A stretch of DNA of 64,000 nucleotides from Lasiosphaeria ovina (taxonomy: Eukaryota; Ascomycota; Sordariomycetes; Sordariales; Lasiosphaeriaceae): positions 6,076,001-6,140,000 of the forward strand of contig JAULSN010000003.1 of assembly GCA_033439765.1 (NCBI GenBank), in the 5' to 3' direction. The notes under the pieces are model-generated. The model ran no database searches. It was not told the origin of the DNA and worked only from the letters and a program-made list of their open reading frames with translations. Shown piece by piece: positions 44,979 through 56,353 of the stretch; within the stretch, counting starts at the first letter, position 1; each line of letters opens with the position of its first letter. Both the position numbers and the translations under genes were made by a program.

Positions 44979-47370
44979 ATGGGCCCCAGGCAGGATTCAC
45001 CAGCTGTATCACCCACGGAGCTCATTCCGTCCAACACAGATCAAGTTCCCAAGATTCTCTACGAATCCAATGACCCGAACGTGCCAACCCAATCCCCAAC
45101 TCCAACTCCCGAGGCGGACGATAACGGCCGAAACCGGTTCTCACGCCGAAATGCCATAGATGCTGTGTGTCATCCGGAGGTAGCAGAGACTGCTTCGCAG
45201 GCTATCTCCCAAAGTGCTCATTTAATATCAACCAAACGCCTCTGCGGGTGGTGTCAGGGTATCACTATCGAAGCATTATGCTCCGAAAAGGGTTATGCGT
45301 ACTTCCCGTCGCCTTGGGACATGATCAGATGCAACAACCGGTGCGACTTTTGCGAGTACATGTTTAGATCCTGGGCTGTCGGCTTCATCCAGGAGTGGAT
45401 CGAGTATCGCCGCGAGACAGGCGACCAGCGAAGTCTTACTCTTCATCTGGTTACGAGAGACCGTGGCTGCCCCTGCTCCGAAGTTCTTCCCAGGCTGGAG
45501 GGAGAGGATTTCACATTTTCGAGATCCTACTCGTTTCGAGTCCGCGCCGCCAAAGGTTTGTTGATATCCGTGTCTCGTGTCCTGCAAGCCGCAAGCCAAA
45601 AGCGGCATCGTATTCTGACCGCAAGCAGACGACCCCGCCGTGACAAAGTACGGGGTCATGGCCGAAGGCGATCCAAGTCCAGGCTCACCGTACACCCTCG
45701 ATCTTGCTCGCATGTGGATGGCGCACTGCCAGCGAACCCACACCTGCCATCAGCGACTGCCCTTTACAGAAGAACAGCACCCCGGTTTGGGTCTGCCCCC
45801 ACGCCTGCTCGACCTGGGCCACTTTCCCGAAGACGTGCGTCTTGTCATGGCAACCTCTCTCTCCAGCATCTCCGTCGACTACGTCGCGCTCAGCCACTGC
45901 TGGGGTCCCGAAGGTCTCCCCGACTCGAGCAAGCTGACCTCGTCCAACCTCGCCGCCCGGCTCACCCGCATCCCGCTTACCAGCCTCTGCCTCAACTTCC
46001 AGCATGCTATCGCCACAACCCGCTTGCTGGGCCTCCGCTACTTGTGGATCGACGCCCTTTGCATCCAACAAGACTCGCTCCGCGACTGGCAATCCGAATC
46101 AGCACGCATGGCAACCATCTACAGCCGAGCGGCCGTGACCATCGCCGCAGCCATCGGCCCTGACGCCAACAGCGGTTGCTTTAAACCCGTCGTGCGGCCC
46201 GCCTCCCTCGAAGACGGCTTCGTAGCCGGCGTCTGCATCTTTGCCGTCGCCAACCCCATCGTCATCGCCAACATCCTGTCCACCAAGGAAATCAGCACCT
46301 TGCACTTCTACGCGCGCACCTGGCCACAGAACCTAGATACATTCTTCCACGGCGGCCCGCTCGCGAGCCGCGCCTGGACGCTGCAAGAAACAATCATGTC
46401 CCCGCGCATACTTCACTTCACGCCAGGCGGCCTCTTCTGGCAGTGCCGCGCCGAGTACCGGTCGGAAGAAGGGTACCACTACATCCAAAGCCCGCTCGCC
46501 ACCGACCAGCTAACGACGTCAGCCATCGGACGGCTATTTGTCGAGGGCCGGGATGATGCAGACGATCGTAGCCCGGTGCGCATGTTTTCGTTTTATCTGT
46601 GGTATAGTCGCATTGTTCCGGATTATACGCGGCGCAAGCTCACGTTCCAGACGGATAAGTTGGCTGCCATCAGCTCGGTTGCGCGCGCCATGGCGTGGCA
46701 GACGAGGTGGGAGTATTTGGCGGGCTTGTGGTCGAGGCGGCTTGCGTGGGGGCTGACGTGGTGTCGGAAGGAGAGGAGGGAGTATAGATCGGCGACGGAG
46801 CAGCCAGTGCTTGAGAGAAAGCCGTCGTGGTCGTGGGTGACGTGTGATTTTGAGGTGCATTGGCCGAGGTTGGCCGAGGATGAGGAGAAAGTGAAGCCCG
46901 GGTGGGACTCGACGGTGCACGGGAGTAGTTGGATGGTGGAGGGGGATGAGAGGGGGGGTGGTGGGGATGCGTTTATGGTGGTGTCGACGGCGGAGGTGAG
47001 GATCACGGCGCCGGTGGCGAGTGGGTGGTTGGTGGAAAGGGCGGATTACTATGACGCGGCGAATGTCGTTGCGGAGATGCTAGGTGAGGGGAAGCGGTTT
47101 ACACTGCTCAAGCGGTTCGAGTTTGAGCTCGACGTGGATATCCCGCCGCAGGAGGTTACGCTAGTACAGTTGCTCGCGCAGACCTATAAGGCCGGTAAAG
47201 GGTATATTCTGCTGCTCTTAATTCCAGTGGATGAGTCGAAGAAGGTGTTTCGGCGTGTTGGGATCGCTGAGGGTGGGTACATTGACAATGGGTACAACGT
47301 TGATAAAGAGAAGAAGGAGTTTTTTGAGCATCTGAATACAATACCGCCACAGCCTGTGCGCATTATTTAA
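44979..47370 (+). CDS. HET-domain protein, two exons
   Basis: About 772 aa. Exon 1 is 44979-45555, a 73-nt intron follows, and exon 2 is 45629-47370; splicing joins FRVRAAK to DDPAVTKYG in frame. After a Pro/Ser-rich leader, a Cys-rich segment (LCGWCQG, CNNRCDFCEYMF) precedes the HET domain, which spans roughly residues 275-420: YVALSHCWG, RYLWIDALCIQQD, DWQSESARMATIYSRAAVTIAA, then RAWTLQE. HET domains occur in vegetative incompatibility and related cell-death proteins of filamentous fungi. The C-terminal half (TFQTDKLAAISSVARAM, WSWVTCDF) is the usual HET-protein tail. No membrane segment is seen. The start at 44979 is the first Met of the frame, and a slightly different start is possible. 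It lies between the cell-wall module and a LINE relic. Confidence 0.9.
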
Positions 47371-47636
47371 GTGGCATTTTGGCCCAAGAGACGGAGAGTA
47401 GCCCCACTAAGACCTGGTGCAAAAACCTCAGATGAGAGTGCACTTTGACACGTCCGGCCAAGTTCTACTAAGAAACCAAGATACCTGATAGCAGAAAAGA
47501 GGAGGGATGAATAAAGGACCGTAGCGGAGAAGTTTTATCCTGGGAGGGGGGGGGAGCAGAAGAGGTCCACGCGAACCAGTAGGGAGCCGAGGGTTCGTTC
47601 ACTCCCAGGCTAAAGAAAGGGCATTTTTTCGCAAGG

Positions 47637-48236
47637 TTGAGCGTTTTCGGTGCAGAGATCTGGTTTGTGAGTACCACTTCCATGATGCGATCCGTCAACA
47701 AAAGAAAAAAAAACTGGAACGAGTTCCTCGCGGACAACGACAATATCTGGAAGGCGGCCAAGTACCTGAAATCCGGTGACGACACGGCGTCCGGAAAGGT
47801 ACCGCAACTCGACAGAGCAGAAGGCACCGTCACGGCCAACCACAGGGAACAGTCTGAAGAGTTGCTGACAAAGTTCTTCCCTCCCCTGCCAGAGCATATC
47901 GAGGATGAAGGCCCAAGGCCCAAGGCCGCAAAGAGCTCCTGTCGCCATGCCAGCCGTCACAATGGAGGAGGTGGAGCGACAGCTATTTGTAGCACAGTCA
48001 TGGAAGGCGTCCGAGGACGGGCAACCGAGACGCGCAAGCACGTCGGAGATGCGCTAACGGCCGAGACCTTCTCCTCCACGCTGGGCCTAAGAATGGAACA
48101 GAACCCATACGTGGGTGAACTACCAGTAATGGCACGAGCTCTCAGCCAACTGCCACAGCGTAGATACCGCAGCATCACGATTTTGACAAGAACCAAAGCA
48201 GCCTTGCTCATGATCAGGAATCCTCGACAGCAGTAA
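47637..48236 (+). mobile_element. Tad-like LINE relic with internal deletion
   Basis: A plus-strand open frame joins two distant parts of a non-LTR retrotransposon ORF2. The first part ([36 protein letters not shown]) is the linker just before the reverse transcriptase. In another frame just after it, [20 protein letters not shown] is the start of the RT domain. The last part ([27 protein letters not shown]) belongs to the RNase H region. The RT core is missing. Unlike the copy at 26254-27400, no clean target duplication was found. The 199-aa frame is therefore not a cellular gene. Confidence 0.75.
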
Positions 48237-48379
48237 TCGCAGCTGGGATCTGCTATGTTTTATTGGCGGATTGGTTACCTAGATATCGTCTCCAAAGACA
48301 ACGGAAGGAAAAGGTCAAAGCAGTTAATTAATTACCGAATATAGTACATGACAGCCGCAATAACACCTTTGAGGAATCC

Positions 48380-49500
48380 CTACACAAAGCCGCCGCCCAC
48401 GCCGGCAGGCAATACCCTCAACTCTCTCCACTGCGCCTCCTGCGTGGCGTCGCCTGTGGTAAGGAACCTTACTGTCCAGCCCCACAAATCCTCCTGCTTG
48501 GCGACGTCGTAGCTGTCCTTGCTGGACTTGATCTCGGTGTTGCCCTCAAAGTACTTGCCGCTGACTCCCTCAAATTCGGGCCCAAGGGCCAGCCGCGCGA
48601 GGTTGTCGGCCGAATGGGCGACGGTGTGGATGTTGGAGGAGCCAGAGAGCAGCCGCAGGACGGGCAGCATGTGCGGCATGACGTGTTTCCTTTGGAGAGG
48701 TTAGCTTTAACACGGTGAAAAGACAGCGGACGGCGTGCTGGGACTAACCACAACCACTGGACCACCTTGGGGCGGGTGCGGGCCAGCTCGGTGCCGGGCA
48801 TCAGGCCGGGGTCCATGACCGTCACGGCGACGGAGCTCTTGCGCTCCTGAAGGCGGCGGTGAAGTGCGTACATGAATAGCACGTTGCAGAGTTTTGCGGT
48901 CGAGTAGTAGCGCAGGCTGGAGCCTGCTGTGGCGGCGGCGGGCGGCACGTACGCGGCGTCCTGGGCGGTGGTGAAGATAGGTTTAGGGAAGCCGCCAGTT
49001 TCTTGTTCCGGGTCGTGGGTGCCGCTAGAGGTCAGGACAATCCGAGAGTTGTCTGCCAGCTGCGGTAGGAGCAGGAAGAAGACAAAAGCGTTGCCCACGT
49101 GGTTGATTGCAAAAGTTTTCTCAATGCCCTGATCTCCTCATTAACTTGGCTCTGGCCACCGAGTAGGGAATACGAGGACACATACAGACGGCGCTTTCTC
49201 CAGAGGACCAGTATACTGCCCTCCTGCGTTGAGGAGCAGGGCCTTGATGGGTGGGAGCTTCTCGGTCACCCACTTGCGGGCAAAGTCGCGCACGTTGTCT
49301 AGATCGGCAAGGTCGAGAGGCATGTATTTGACGTTGGTCTGACCGAGAGACTTGTTGATTCTCCCGGCGACATCGTTGTTGGAGCTCCGCGCTGCGATGA
49401 CAACAAGAAGTCCGGGGTGCTCTTTAGCAATCCGGAGAGTTGTGTGAAAGCCCAGGCCGGCTGTGCCGCCAACAATAAGCACTGAGCGGGGAGCAGCCAT
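48380..49500 (-). CDS. Short-chain dehydrogenase/reductase, three exons
   Basis: NAD(P)-dependent oxidoreductase of about 334 aa. Exons 49500-49186, 49128-48749 and 48689-48380 close in phase. The Rossmann motif is GGTAGLGF (about 11-18), followed by VIAARS, the D-L motif PLDLADLDNV, LLLNAGG and FAINHVGNAF. The catalytic region has TSSGTHD (Ser about 139-140) and YSTAK (Tyr about 180, Lys about 184), then VMDPGLMPGTELAR. The C-terminal extension includes GKYFEGNTEI, common in fungal SDRs related to protochlorophyllide/retinol dehydrogenase-like proteins. Substrate unknown. No partner enzyme nearby suggests a pathway. Confidence 0.9.
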
Positions 49501-50292
49501 CTCTTTCCAGCGGTGATGTCAAAGAAAGGAATCGTGAATTAAGTGTAGCTAGTCTAGACCGAGCTGTTGGTGGCAAGTCTCTGGAAGCAACCGGCATGCC
49601 ATCAGGTATCTTATACCTACGCATCCTCACGAAGGTATCCTGCGCCCCGTGGCCAAGCTGCCGGTTGTGGAAACGCTGTTGCTATCGCTCCCCGCTTCAG
49701 AGACCAATCGGGCAGTGTATCTTCCATGATGTGAAGCGCTAAAGACTCAACTGAGCCGGCTGGCTGGCTGGCTAGCGCCGATATTTGCAGCCTCGGTTGG
49801 TGATTGGTATCCGCCGGGCGCCCGCGGGTGCCGGCGGCCCGGGCGCACCGGGATCTGCGGGCACCGCGGATAACATTATGGCCGACATCTTTTCTCTCCC
49901 AATTGCAACCAGATAACACACATCGGAGTCGGCAGAACCAAACCCACAAGTTCCGTCTGGCCAAAGAAGTGATTTGAGACACGGCGGAATCCGCCAGTCT
50001 CTGCCGGATGGAGTTTCAAGCGGGCAAAAAGGGGAAGTCGGGGCTAATTAGGCCGCAGCGATCCCACAGCAGCAAAAAGGTTGCACGGTAATGACTTTCA
50101 GACAACATATTTACTGAAGCCGCGCAATAAAGGAATACGGGCAGTTTGATTTGAACCGGGAGACCAACTTTGGGGGGCTGTTCTTGCGGCAGCAGATCCA
50201 ACCCAGCATTTAAACCCTTTCCTAACCCGGGACTTGAATGGAGAGGGAACTTGATTTGTCATTCTGCTAACTATTAAAAAGTTTTCCCCCCT
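49501..50292. other. Intergenic region, no gene seen
   Basis: SDR promoter side. Contains a (GGCT)n run near 49758-49774 and a strongly GC-rich, partly self-complementary stretch at about 49805-49870. Confidence 0.5.
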
Positions 50293-50366
50293 AGGTTTTT
50301 TTGCGGGGGTGTTTTTTAATTAATTTTTTTTTTGAAAAAAAAAAAAAAAATCAAAAAATCGCGGCC
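50293..50366. repeat. T-run/A-run foldback
   Basis: TTTTTTTAATTAA and a run of T residues are followed by GAAAA with a long A-run, which could fold into an A:T hairpin. It looks like a low-complexity slippage site. Confidence 0.7.
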
Positions 50367-50607
50367 CTGCCACGACATCGAGGCTGATTGGCAGAATGGC
50401 TCTCCATCCATCCATCATCCTCCCGCCTTGGAGCACAACAGTGCCCATTGCCTCCAGCCTCCGCCAACCCGTGTAGGAATCCATCCTTAGTGACTAATGG
50501 AAATGGAGCCACGTCCACTCTCCCAGCTGCCGGGCCTCATGCCCCTGTTGATGTTGTATTTTCGTCGTCTTGAATGCCTTGGCCAAGGCTGTTGAATGGG
50601 AGGTAGG

Positions 50608-51170
50608 TAATTAGGTAGCCATGACGAGGTAGTGGCTAGAGGCCGAGCTGGATCCTCCCAACGCTTCACCGCTTCTTGAGACCCCTCCCATGTTTGTCGG
50701 CCCGACTTGCACGGCTGTCCTTGCCATCGTCCTTGTCGCCATAACGTCGGGTAGCGTTAGAGGAGCTGGGTTGGGACCTGGAGTCTCGGCTGCTGTTGGA
50801 CTTAGAGCTCTGCTCCCTATCTCTCTTTCTCCTCTCTTTTTCTTCCTTCTCCTTGTCCGCCATCTCCTTGTCTGCCCTCTCCTTGTCTGCCCTCTCCTTG
50901 GCTTTCTTCTTCTCGTCTTTCTTCCGCTTGTCTTTCCTCTAACCCTTCTTCCCTTTATCTTTCTTGCTGTCTTTCTTCCCCCTGACTTGCTTGGCAGTAG
51001 TATCATCATCCTCTTCTGAGGAAGAGTATGAGGAGGCGGAGAAGAGCTTGTCCTCCGGTATAAGATAGTCAGTGTCATTGTGCTTCTGTGCAGCCGCAGG
51101 GCTTTGCGGCAGTGAAGCGGGGGAAGGACTCTTGGGACTGGCCAGAAAGGGTGAGCCTCTTCTGAGGATC
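50608..51170 (-). pseudogene. Lys/Glu/Arg-rich ORF interrupted by TAG
   Basis: One minus-strand frame stays open from about 51170 to 50666 except for a single TAG at 50941-50939. Before it come SPKSPSPASLPQSPAAAQ, SASSYSSSEEDDDTTAKQ and KKDSKKDKGKK. After it come KDKRKKDEKKKAKE, two 15-nt repeats encoding ADKER/ADKE, EKEERRK-like charge runs and SKSNSSRDSRSQPSSS. The composition is that of a disordered nuclear protein tail or of a retroelement Gag-like basic domain; I cannot tell which. No start is visible, and the upstream exons (fragments at 51564-52252 on the same strand) were not resolved. Confidence 0.4.
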
Positions 51171-52091
51171 CCTCATTGGACAGGTCAAGTGACCAATAGA
51201 TGCGGACGATGGACAGGAGGAATTTGTATGTTTCTAATGGAATAACATAGAATATTAGTACCAACCAGCCACTTTTGATAATTACGCTCTTTGCTAGATA
51301 TTTGGAAAGTAGAGAAGTCGAGAACTAACCTTTTGTTCCTGGAGCGGCGTGTAGATTGTTAATTTCCTCTCCTTAAATACTTTTTATTAATAGATCGCTC
51401 TCCGTCAGGCATCCTGAGCGTTTTCAGTAGGTTGTCGGGCCCATCCATCTCGTTCTGGCCCATTCGCCAACCCCTTGCTCGTCGCATTTCTCCCCTTTGG
51501 GATTCCACGAGATGGTCCGGCTCATTGGGGACTTCTAAAGTCAGTTATGGCGGTTAGCAGTGGTTACGAAATTAGTAATAATATGAAAGGGGTCCACTTA
51601 CTGACGGCAGCTATCAGTCTAGAGCTTCTAAATATCGAAGGATCTCTTGTATTTGAAGAGGGAAACATTGCCAAATCTTTGAAGGGTTTTAACCTCTCCG
51701 GGTGTCCGCGTGCGTCTTTCGCAACAAACTCGGTGAAGCATATATACACGAGACTTTTCCATCGTAACCACTGGAGATGGTCCTGTTGGAACAAGCCGTT
51801 TTGGCACCCATCGACCTTTTTATGTAGATAACGGGAAGCACGGCAAAAAATGCAGGTCTAACTCCTCTCGTCTAAGCTTACTAAGGGCACTGATCCGTGT
51901 TGCACGATCCAAGGATTCCCGGTCCGTCCGGATTCATGCCAACGTCTATAGGCTGCCTGTTGTCGTGGGTTTATATTGGACATTGCATATGTAGTTGAAG
52001 AATCAGTCGCAAGGCTGTCAAAAAGGGTTTCCGACAAAATAGCTACAGACCAGGTGTGTATATTGAACCCACCAACACATCGTGGCATTCG

Positions 52092-52124
52092 CTATCGGTC
52101 GCTCCCTTAAGGGAGCGTCGATAG
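52092..52124. repeat. Palindrome with a CGCTCCCTTAAGGGAGCG core
   Basis: An 18-bp perfect palindrome (52100-52117) is extended by CTATCG on the left and CGATAG on the right with one offset base. It could form a cruciform. Confidence 0.85.
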
Positions 52125-53224
52125 TCGGCGGTTATTTTGGGTTTTCTGTTGTTGGTGGTTTCTCGAATGGCTGAGGTAACTGAACGTTCTGGCTTGATGT
52201 TGAGGAGAGAGAGGATCATCCTATTTATACTACCCATTGTGAGCTTTGGCAACCTTACGTGTGGAGTTTGAGATGTCCTGAGGAAGTCTTTTCCACTTAT
52301 GAAACGGACTGCACGAGGTCACCGGTTGTCGATAGACCTTACTTATGACCAGTTTTCTGCTTCCCTAACGGCTTCAGCAGCCTGCAAAACACTCCTGGTC
52401 TGGTCATATCAGTAACCATGGGCCATGTTGGCGTGATCTTGAAGAATGGGGACGTCACAGGTTTGGATTTTGGGCTCTGAGAGGATGCACGTGTGCGAGT
52501 ACAACAGCTTTTCATACCAATGCCCAGGAAAAGTCACCCCGTGGACCCCTCCCGCGTGCTGCACACGTCGAGTCATTGGCCCCTATTTATGTCTTCTACA
52601 TATCCGCCTCCTGGAAATTCCGGGACGACGGGCTGCCCAAACGAAAATGCGGCACGGTACCATCTTCAAATTTGCCACCTGTGCGGCGGACAACCTCCAT
52701 GACTCCGTCAGGCTTGACTTGTCTCCATCGACATGGGCGACAGCAGCATCACTTTAGACAAAGGGTTGGATCGATGTTGGGGAAGAATTGGTGGTTCTGT
52801 GTCTACGACGGCCGAGGACCAAGGAAACAGGAGTCTGTTTTGTCTGTGGGTAACAACTTCAAAATATTGGCGTTGTCCACCTGTTGGCAGGCACTGGTAG
52901 GACTTCCTGCTCTTTCTTCTTCCTATTCATCGTCTTGCCAAGCGTAATTGCCTAAGATACCCGACTGACTTAAAAAAGGCACAAGGACTTGCAAGGTCAA
53001 GCGCTCAATTTCTGAACCTTGCCAAGGTACACCCTAACTAACTACCTTACCCAGCCGCAACGGGGCTGCTCATGCACCAAGACAAGAAATTAGCGATCCG
53101 CCTCAACCCCGACCCAGGGCGGGCGTCTCGCTCGGCCGAGCCACAGGTCAGCTGAGTCCGGGGGTGAGGCCAGTTTGCGCATCTGCGGGTTTCAGCCTAT
53201 CACAGCCCCGCGACTCGACTGACA

Positions 53225-53250
53225 TGCAGGTCCGTCAGCCGCCGGACCTG
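53225..53250. repeat. GCAGGTCCG hairpin
   Basis: A 9-bp perfect inverted repeat (GCAGGTCCG / CGGACCTGC) is separated by 8 nt. There is no downstream T-run, and the context does not suggest an RNA gene. Confidence 0.7.
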
Positions 53251-54134
53251 CGTTCTGGGCCCGGTGTCTGAACCAACCAGATCATGGAGACAACAAATCT
53301 CACTTTGGCAGGGAAGTCAGAAGAAAATTAGCGAGAGAAAGAGGGAGCCCGTTTGGGCCTGAGCCACCTCCAGAAGACATTTTGCTGAGTTTAAGAGGTG
53401 ACTGTTTCTCACCGGGCCAGAATCGAGGCGGTTGAGTGCATTCTGCCTTGAGATTTCAGCACCGGAAAACACCGTCTGCCTGCGGCGTATGATTTTAGTC
53501 TTGTGTCTTCGAATTTGCAGGAACCGTGTTGGCAGGTGATGCACTGGAAGAAGCCGAACAGAGCTGCTACAAGGCACCCTGCGGCCTCTTGACGGGTGAA
53601 CAGGAGGAAGTTGGGTGTATTGTGTTGCATTTTGCTGGCTAAAACGATTTCTAGTTCCAAATGGCGACTGGGAGATATCAACTTCTGCGCTGATTTTCGC
53701 ATGCGGTCAAGAACAGTTGTGGAAATCGCCTCTAGAGTAGACCCAGGAAAACAAATGATAAGCCAGCATAGAGTTTCTAGATTCAAGCAAGCGGCCGCCC
53801 GAGACAGAACACATGTGCAACAGACTCTAACAAGTCACAGAGACGTAACCAGAAGGCAAATAGCGAGTCAACGAGTCTTTAATGTGTTTTTCCTCTCTCT
53901 CTAAACACCTCTAAGATGAATGCAACGCTCCCCTCCCCGAAATGAGACAAAGATCGAAATTCGTTCATGCGTTAATCAGCTCCTGTCATGAAGGGTCATC
54001 ACCGATACCTCCCCTAAACCGATGGTCATATCTTGGCCATCTCGAAAGAACGAAAGCCAATGCAAACCAAGCCCCCATGTCACCATCCGCCCCAACGTGT
54101 GTCGTCATCGGCGCAAACAGCATCAGCAATCGGT

Positions 54135-55189
54135 CTACTGTCCCGGCAGGCGCACGAGGCGGAAGATGAACTGCATCGGAATCTGGGGGAAGTTGTGGTA
54201 CGACTGGGCCTGCGCAGTATCCAAGCCGTCGTTGAAGGACGGCTCGCGGACCTTGTTGAGGGCCAGGCCGGCATCGAAGAAGGGCTCGAGCAGCTCGTGG
54301 ATGGGCCGGTGGAACCAGGTCTGAGCCCAACCAGTCAGCGTGTCTTGTCCGCCAAAGCCGGGTGGCAAATGCACAACGGCCGGGGTCACTCACCAGAGGC
54401 TCGGGCTGGCCGCGCAGCGCAGAGCTCTGCACCGGGCCAATGTTCAGGTACTTTTCGACTTTGATGGACCCCTTTATCTCCTGGGCACCCGTGTCCGGGT
54501 TCTCGACGACTTCGATGAGCCTGTGCGCACCTGGCTTGTGGAAGGCGGGGTGGAGGTTGGCGAATATCGCTCTGGTGACGCTGATTAGCTTGCGAATCTT
54601 CAAACACTCAACAGTAGAATGTTGGAGGCGACTAACCGCCCGGTGGGCTTTAGAATCTTGGGTAAGAACTCGGCGAGCGGCCGCAGGTCGGACAACTCCT
54701 TGAGCAGCATGCTGCCGGTGACAACGTCGAACTCCCTAGCGAGGTGCATTAGCATCGGCGACCATCGGCGACCGTCCTCTGGGCAGGGCCATGCGAGAGA
54801 ACAGTGACTCACTCCGGATGCCGCTGCGCAAAGTCGTCGAGGGCAGGCCGGCTCAAGAGATCGAGCTGCTCGAAGGCGATCTGGGCTGCGTGCGCGGACT
54901 TCTCGGTCCGTCGCCGAGCGTTTTCTATCTGGCCGAGGCTGTAGTCGGTGGCCAAAACGTCGACGCCGTCCCGGGCCAGGCGCCGGGCCACGATGCCGTT
55001 GCCGGTGCCGATGTCGAGGACCCGCTGGCCGGGCTTCACGTCGGCGAGCTCGTCGATGGTGGGGAGGATCAGCTCGAGGAACATGTCGTTGCCGTCGAGG
55101 AGCTTCTGATCCCACCAATTAGCGATTTTGTCCCAGGTGCTGGACATTGTGTTGGGGGCGGGTCGTGATGGCAGGGTGGTAAGTGTCAT
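54135..55189 (-). CDS. Class I SAM-dependent methyltransferase, four exons
   Basis: About 279 aa (265 if it starts at the second Met at 55147, which gives MSSTWDKIANWWD). Exons 55189-54813, 54735-54637, 54571-54394 and 54320-54135 close in phase. Motif I is VLDIGTGNGIVARRLA (about 57-72), followed by VLATDYS, EQLDLL, FDVVTGSMLLKELSDL and FLPKILKPTGR. The fourth part reads AIFANLHPAFHKPGAHR, then FHRPIHELLEPFFDAGL and ends PMQFIFRLVRLPGQ. The fold matches fungal small-molecule methyltransferases (UbiE/LaeA-like class I). The methyl acceptor is unknown, and the neighbours give no pathway clue. Confidence 0.9.
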
Positions 55190-56353
55190 TTGAGATGCAC
55201 TGCGGGTTGCGGGAGGATGGCCTTGGCGAGGCGTCCACTTGCTGCAGGAAAGGAGGGCAAATGCGCGCTGGTTCTGGGTGATTTGCGAAAAAGATGATGA
55301 TGCTCAGCGATGCAGCCTTAAATAGCAAACGGTCGCGTGCTGTGGGGTTGTTCAAATAAAATGAATCTATTTGATCTCAACCTGTGCCCTGTTTGCGGGG
55401 GGGAGGTGACGTGAGTGTTGGCAGTTCGTCAAATCCCGCCTTGTGTGGCTGTGTCGTTAGGCGCCCCCGTGCCTGTTTGTCCCTTAGGTCTAGGGCGTGA
55501 CCGCGGCCCTCTGCTGCCTTTTGGAGTGTTTGGGGTCGGACGGCACAGCCACGTTTACACCCAAAGCCGAGCGTTGGGCCATTGCTGTTTGGGAATTAAG
55601 GCGTGCAACTCCATCCCAGCGGCAAAGACGTTCGTTGGCCAGTTGTCCTTTGCCCGGGTCAGACTATCTCCATTATTTTCTCACCACGCCCCTTGGCGCT
55701 TATCACTCGCCGAGTCCCTGCCCAAAATTTCGGCCCAGGCCTGCCAGTCCTTTTGTCGACAGCAAACAAGGGGGATAAAAACGCCCAAGGACTTCTGCGA
55801 TGATAAGGTGCAGTTGTCCATCGGAACTCCGCCGTGCCAAACCCAACAGCCCAGTTTTCCCTCGGTGTTTCCACCGGACCACCGGCCTCCCCCGAGACCT
55901 ACTGACCAGGATGGGATCAATGACTTCAGAGCGTCAAACAGCATTTGAACAGCGGCAATATTGTTTCTGAAATGTTGGAGCTGCTCGCCTTGGTAGGATA
56001 ATCCGAAACTTCACGGGGATTGCCTCTTGACGTTGGCGGCGGCATCCAATGTAACAAGCTGCACCCTCCGCACCCCTTTCAGACACTCACACTCAAAGAA
56101 TGCACTGGAAGCCTCGATGCCACCTCCGGACCGGCCATGCAAAGACTTGAGGATAAGACTCAAGACATGACATTGATGCTCAACCTAGTGCTAGCGCTTT
56201 CCGCCTCGGTTGGGGGCCTTGACATTCCCACGCACACCTGGGCCAGAACTTGATGAGAGCCTTCCAGTCTGCCCAGCACGAGACCATCGATCCTGCCTAG
56301 ACTCTTGGTCGCCCCGCTACCGGCAAGTACGAGGTGTGATCAAGGCGAATGGA
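55190..56353. other. Intergenic region, no gene seen
   Basis: GC-rich sequence around 55410-55950 is open in several frames on both strands but shows no domain. Confidence 0.5.

Larger units (their letters stand above)
51265..54134. other. Long region without a firm gene
   Basis: Minus-strand fragments at 51564-51794, 51858-52088 and 52043-52252 may be exons of the same lost gene as the Lys-rich ORF, but no consistent splice model was found. Plus-strand frames at 52446-52947 lack domains. Two strong palindromes are listed separately. 53300-54134 contains only short frames plus the 3' flank of the methyltransferase. Confidence 0.4.

Noticed and set aside
53225..53250. Hairpin considered as a terminator or RNA element
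   Set aside because: No T-run or neighbouring transcript end; rho-independent terminators are not expected in a fungus.
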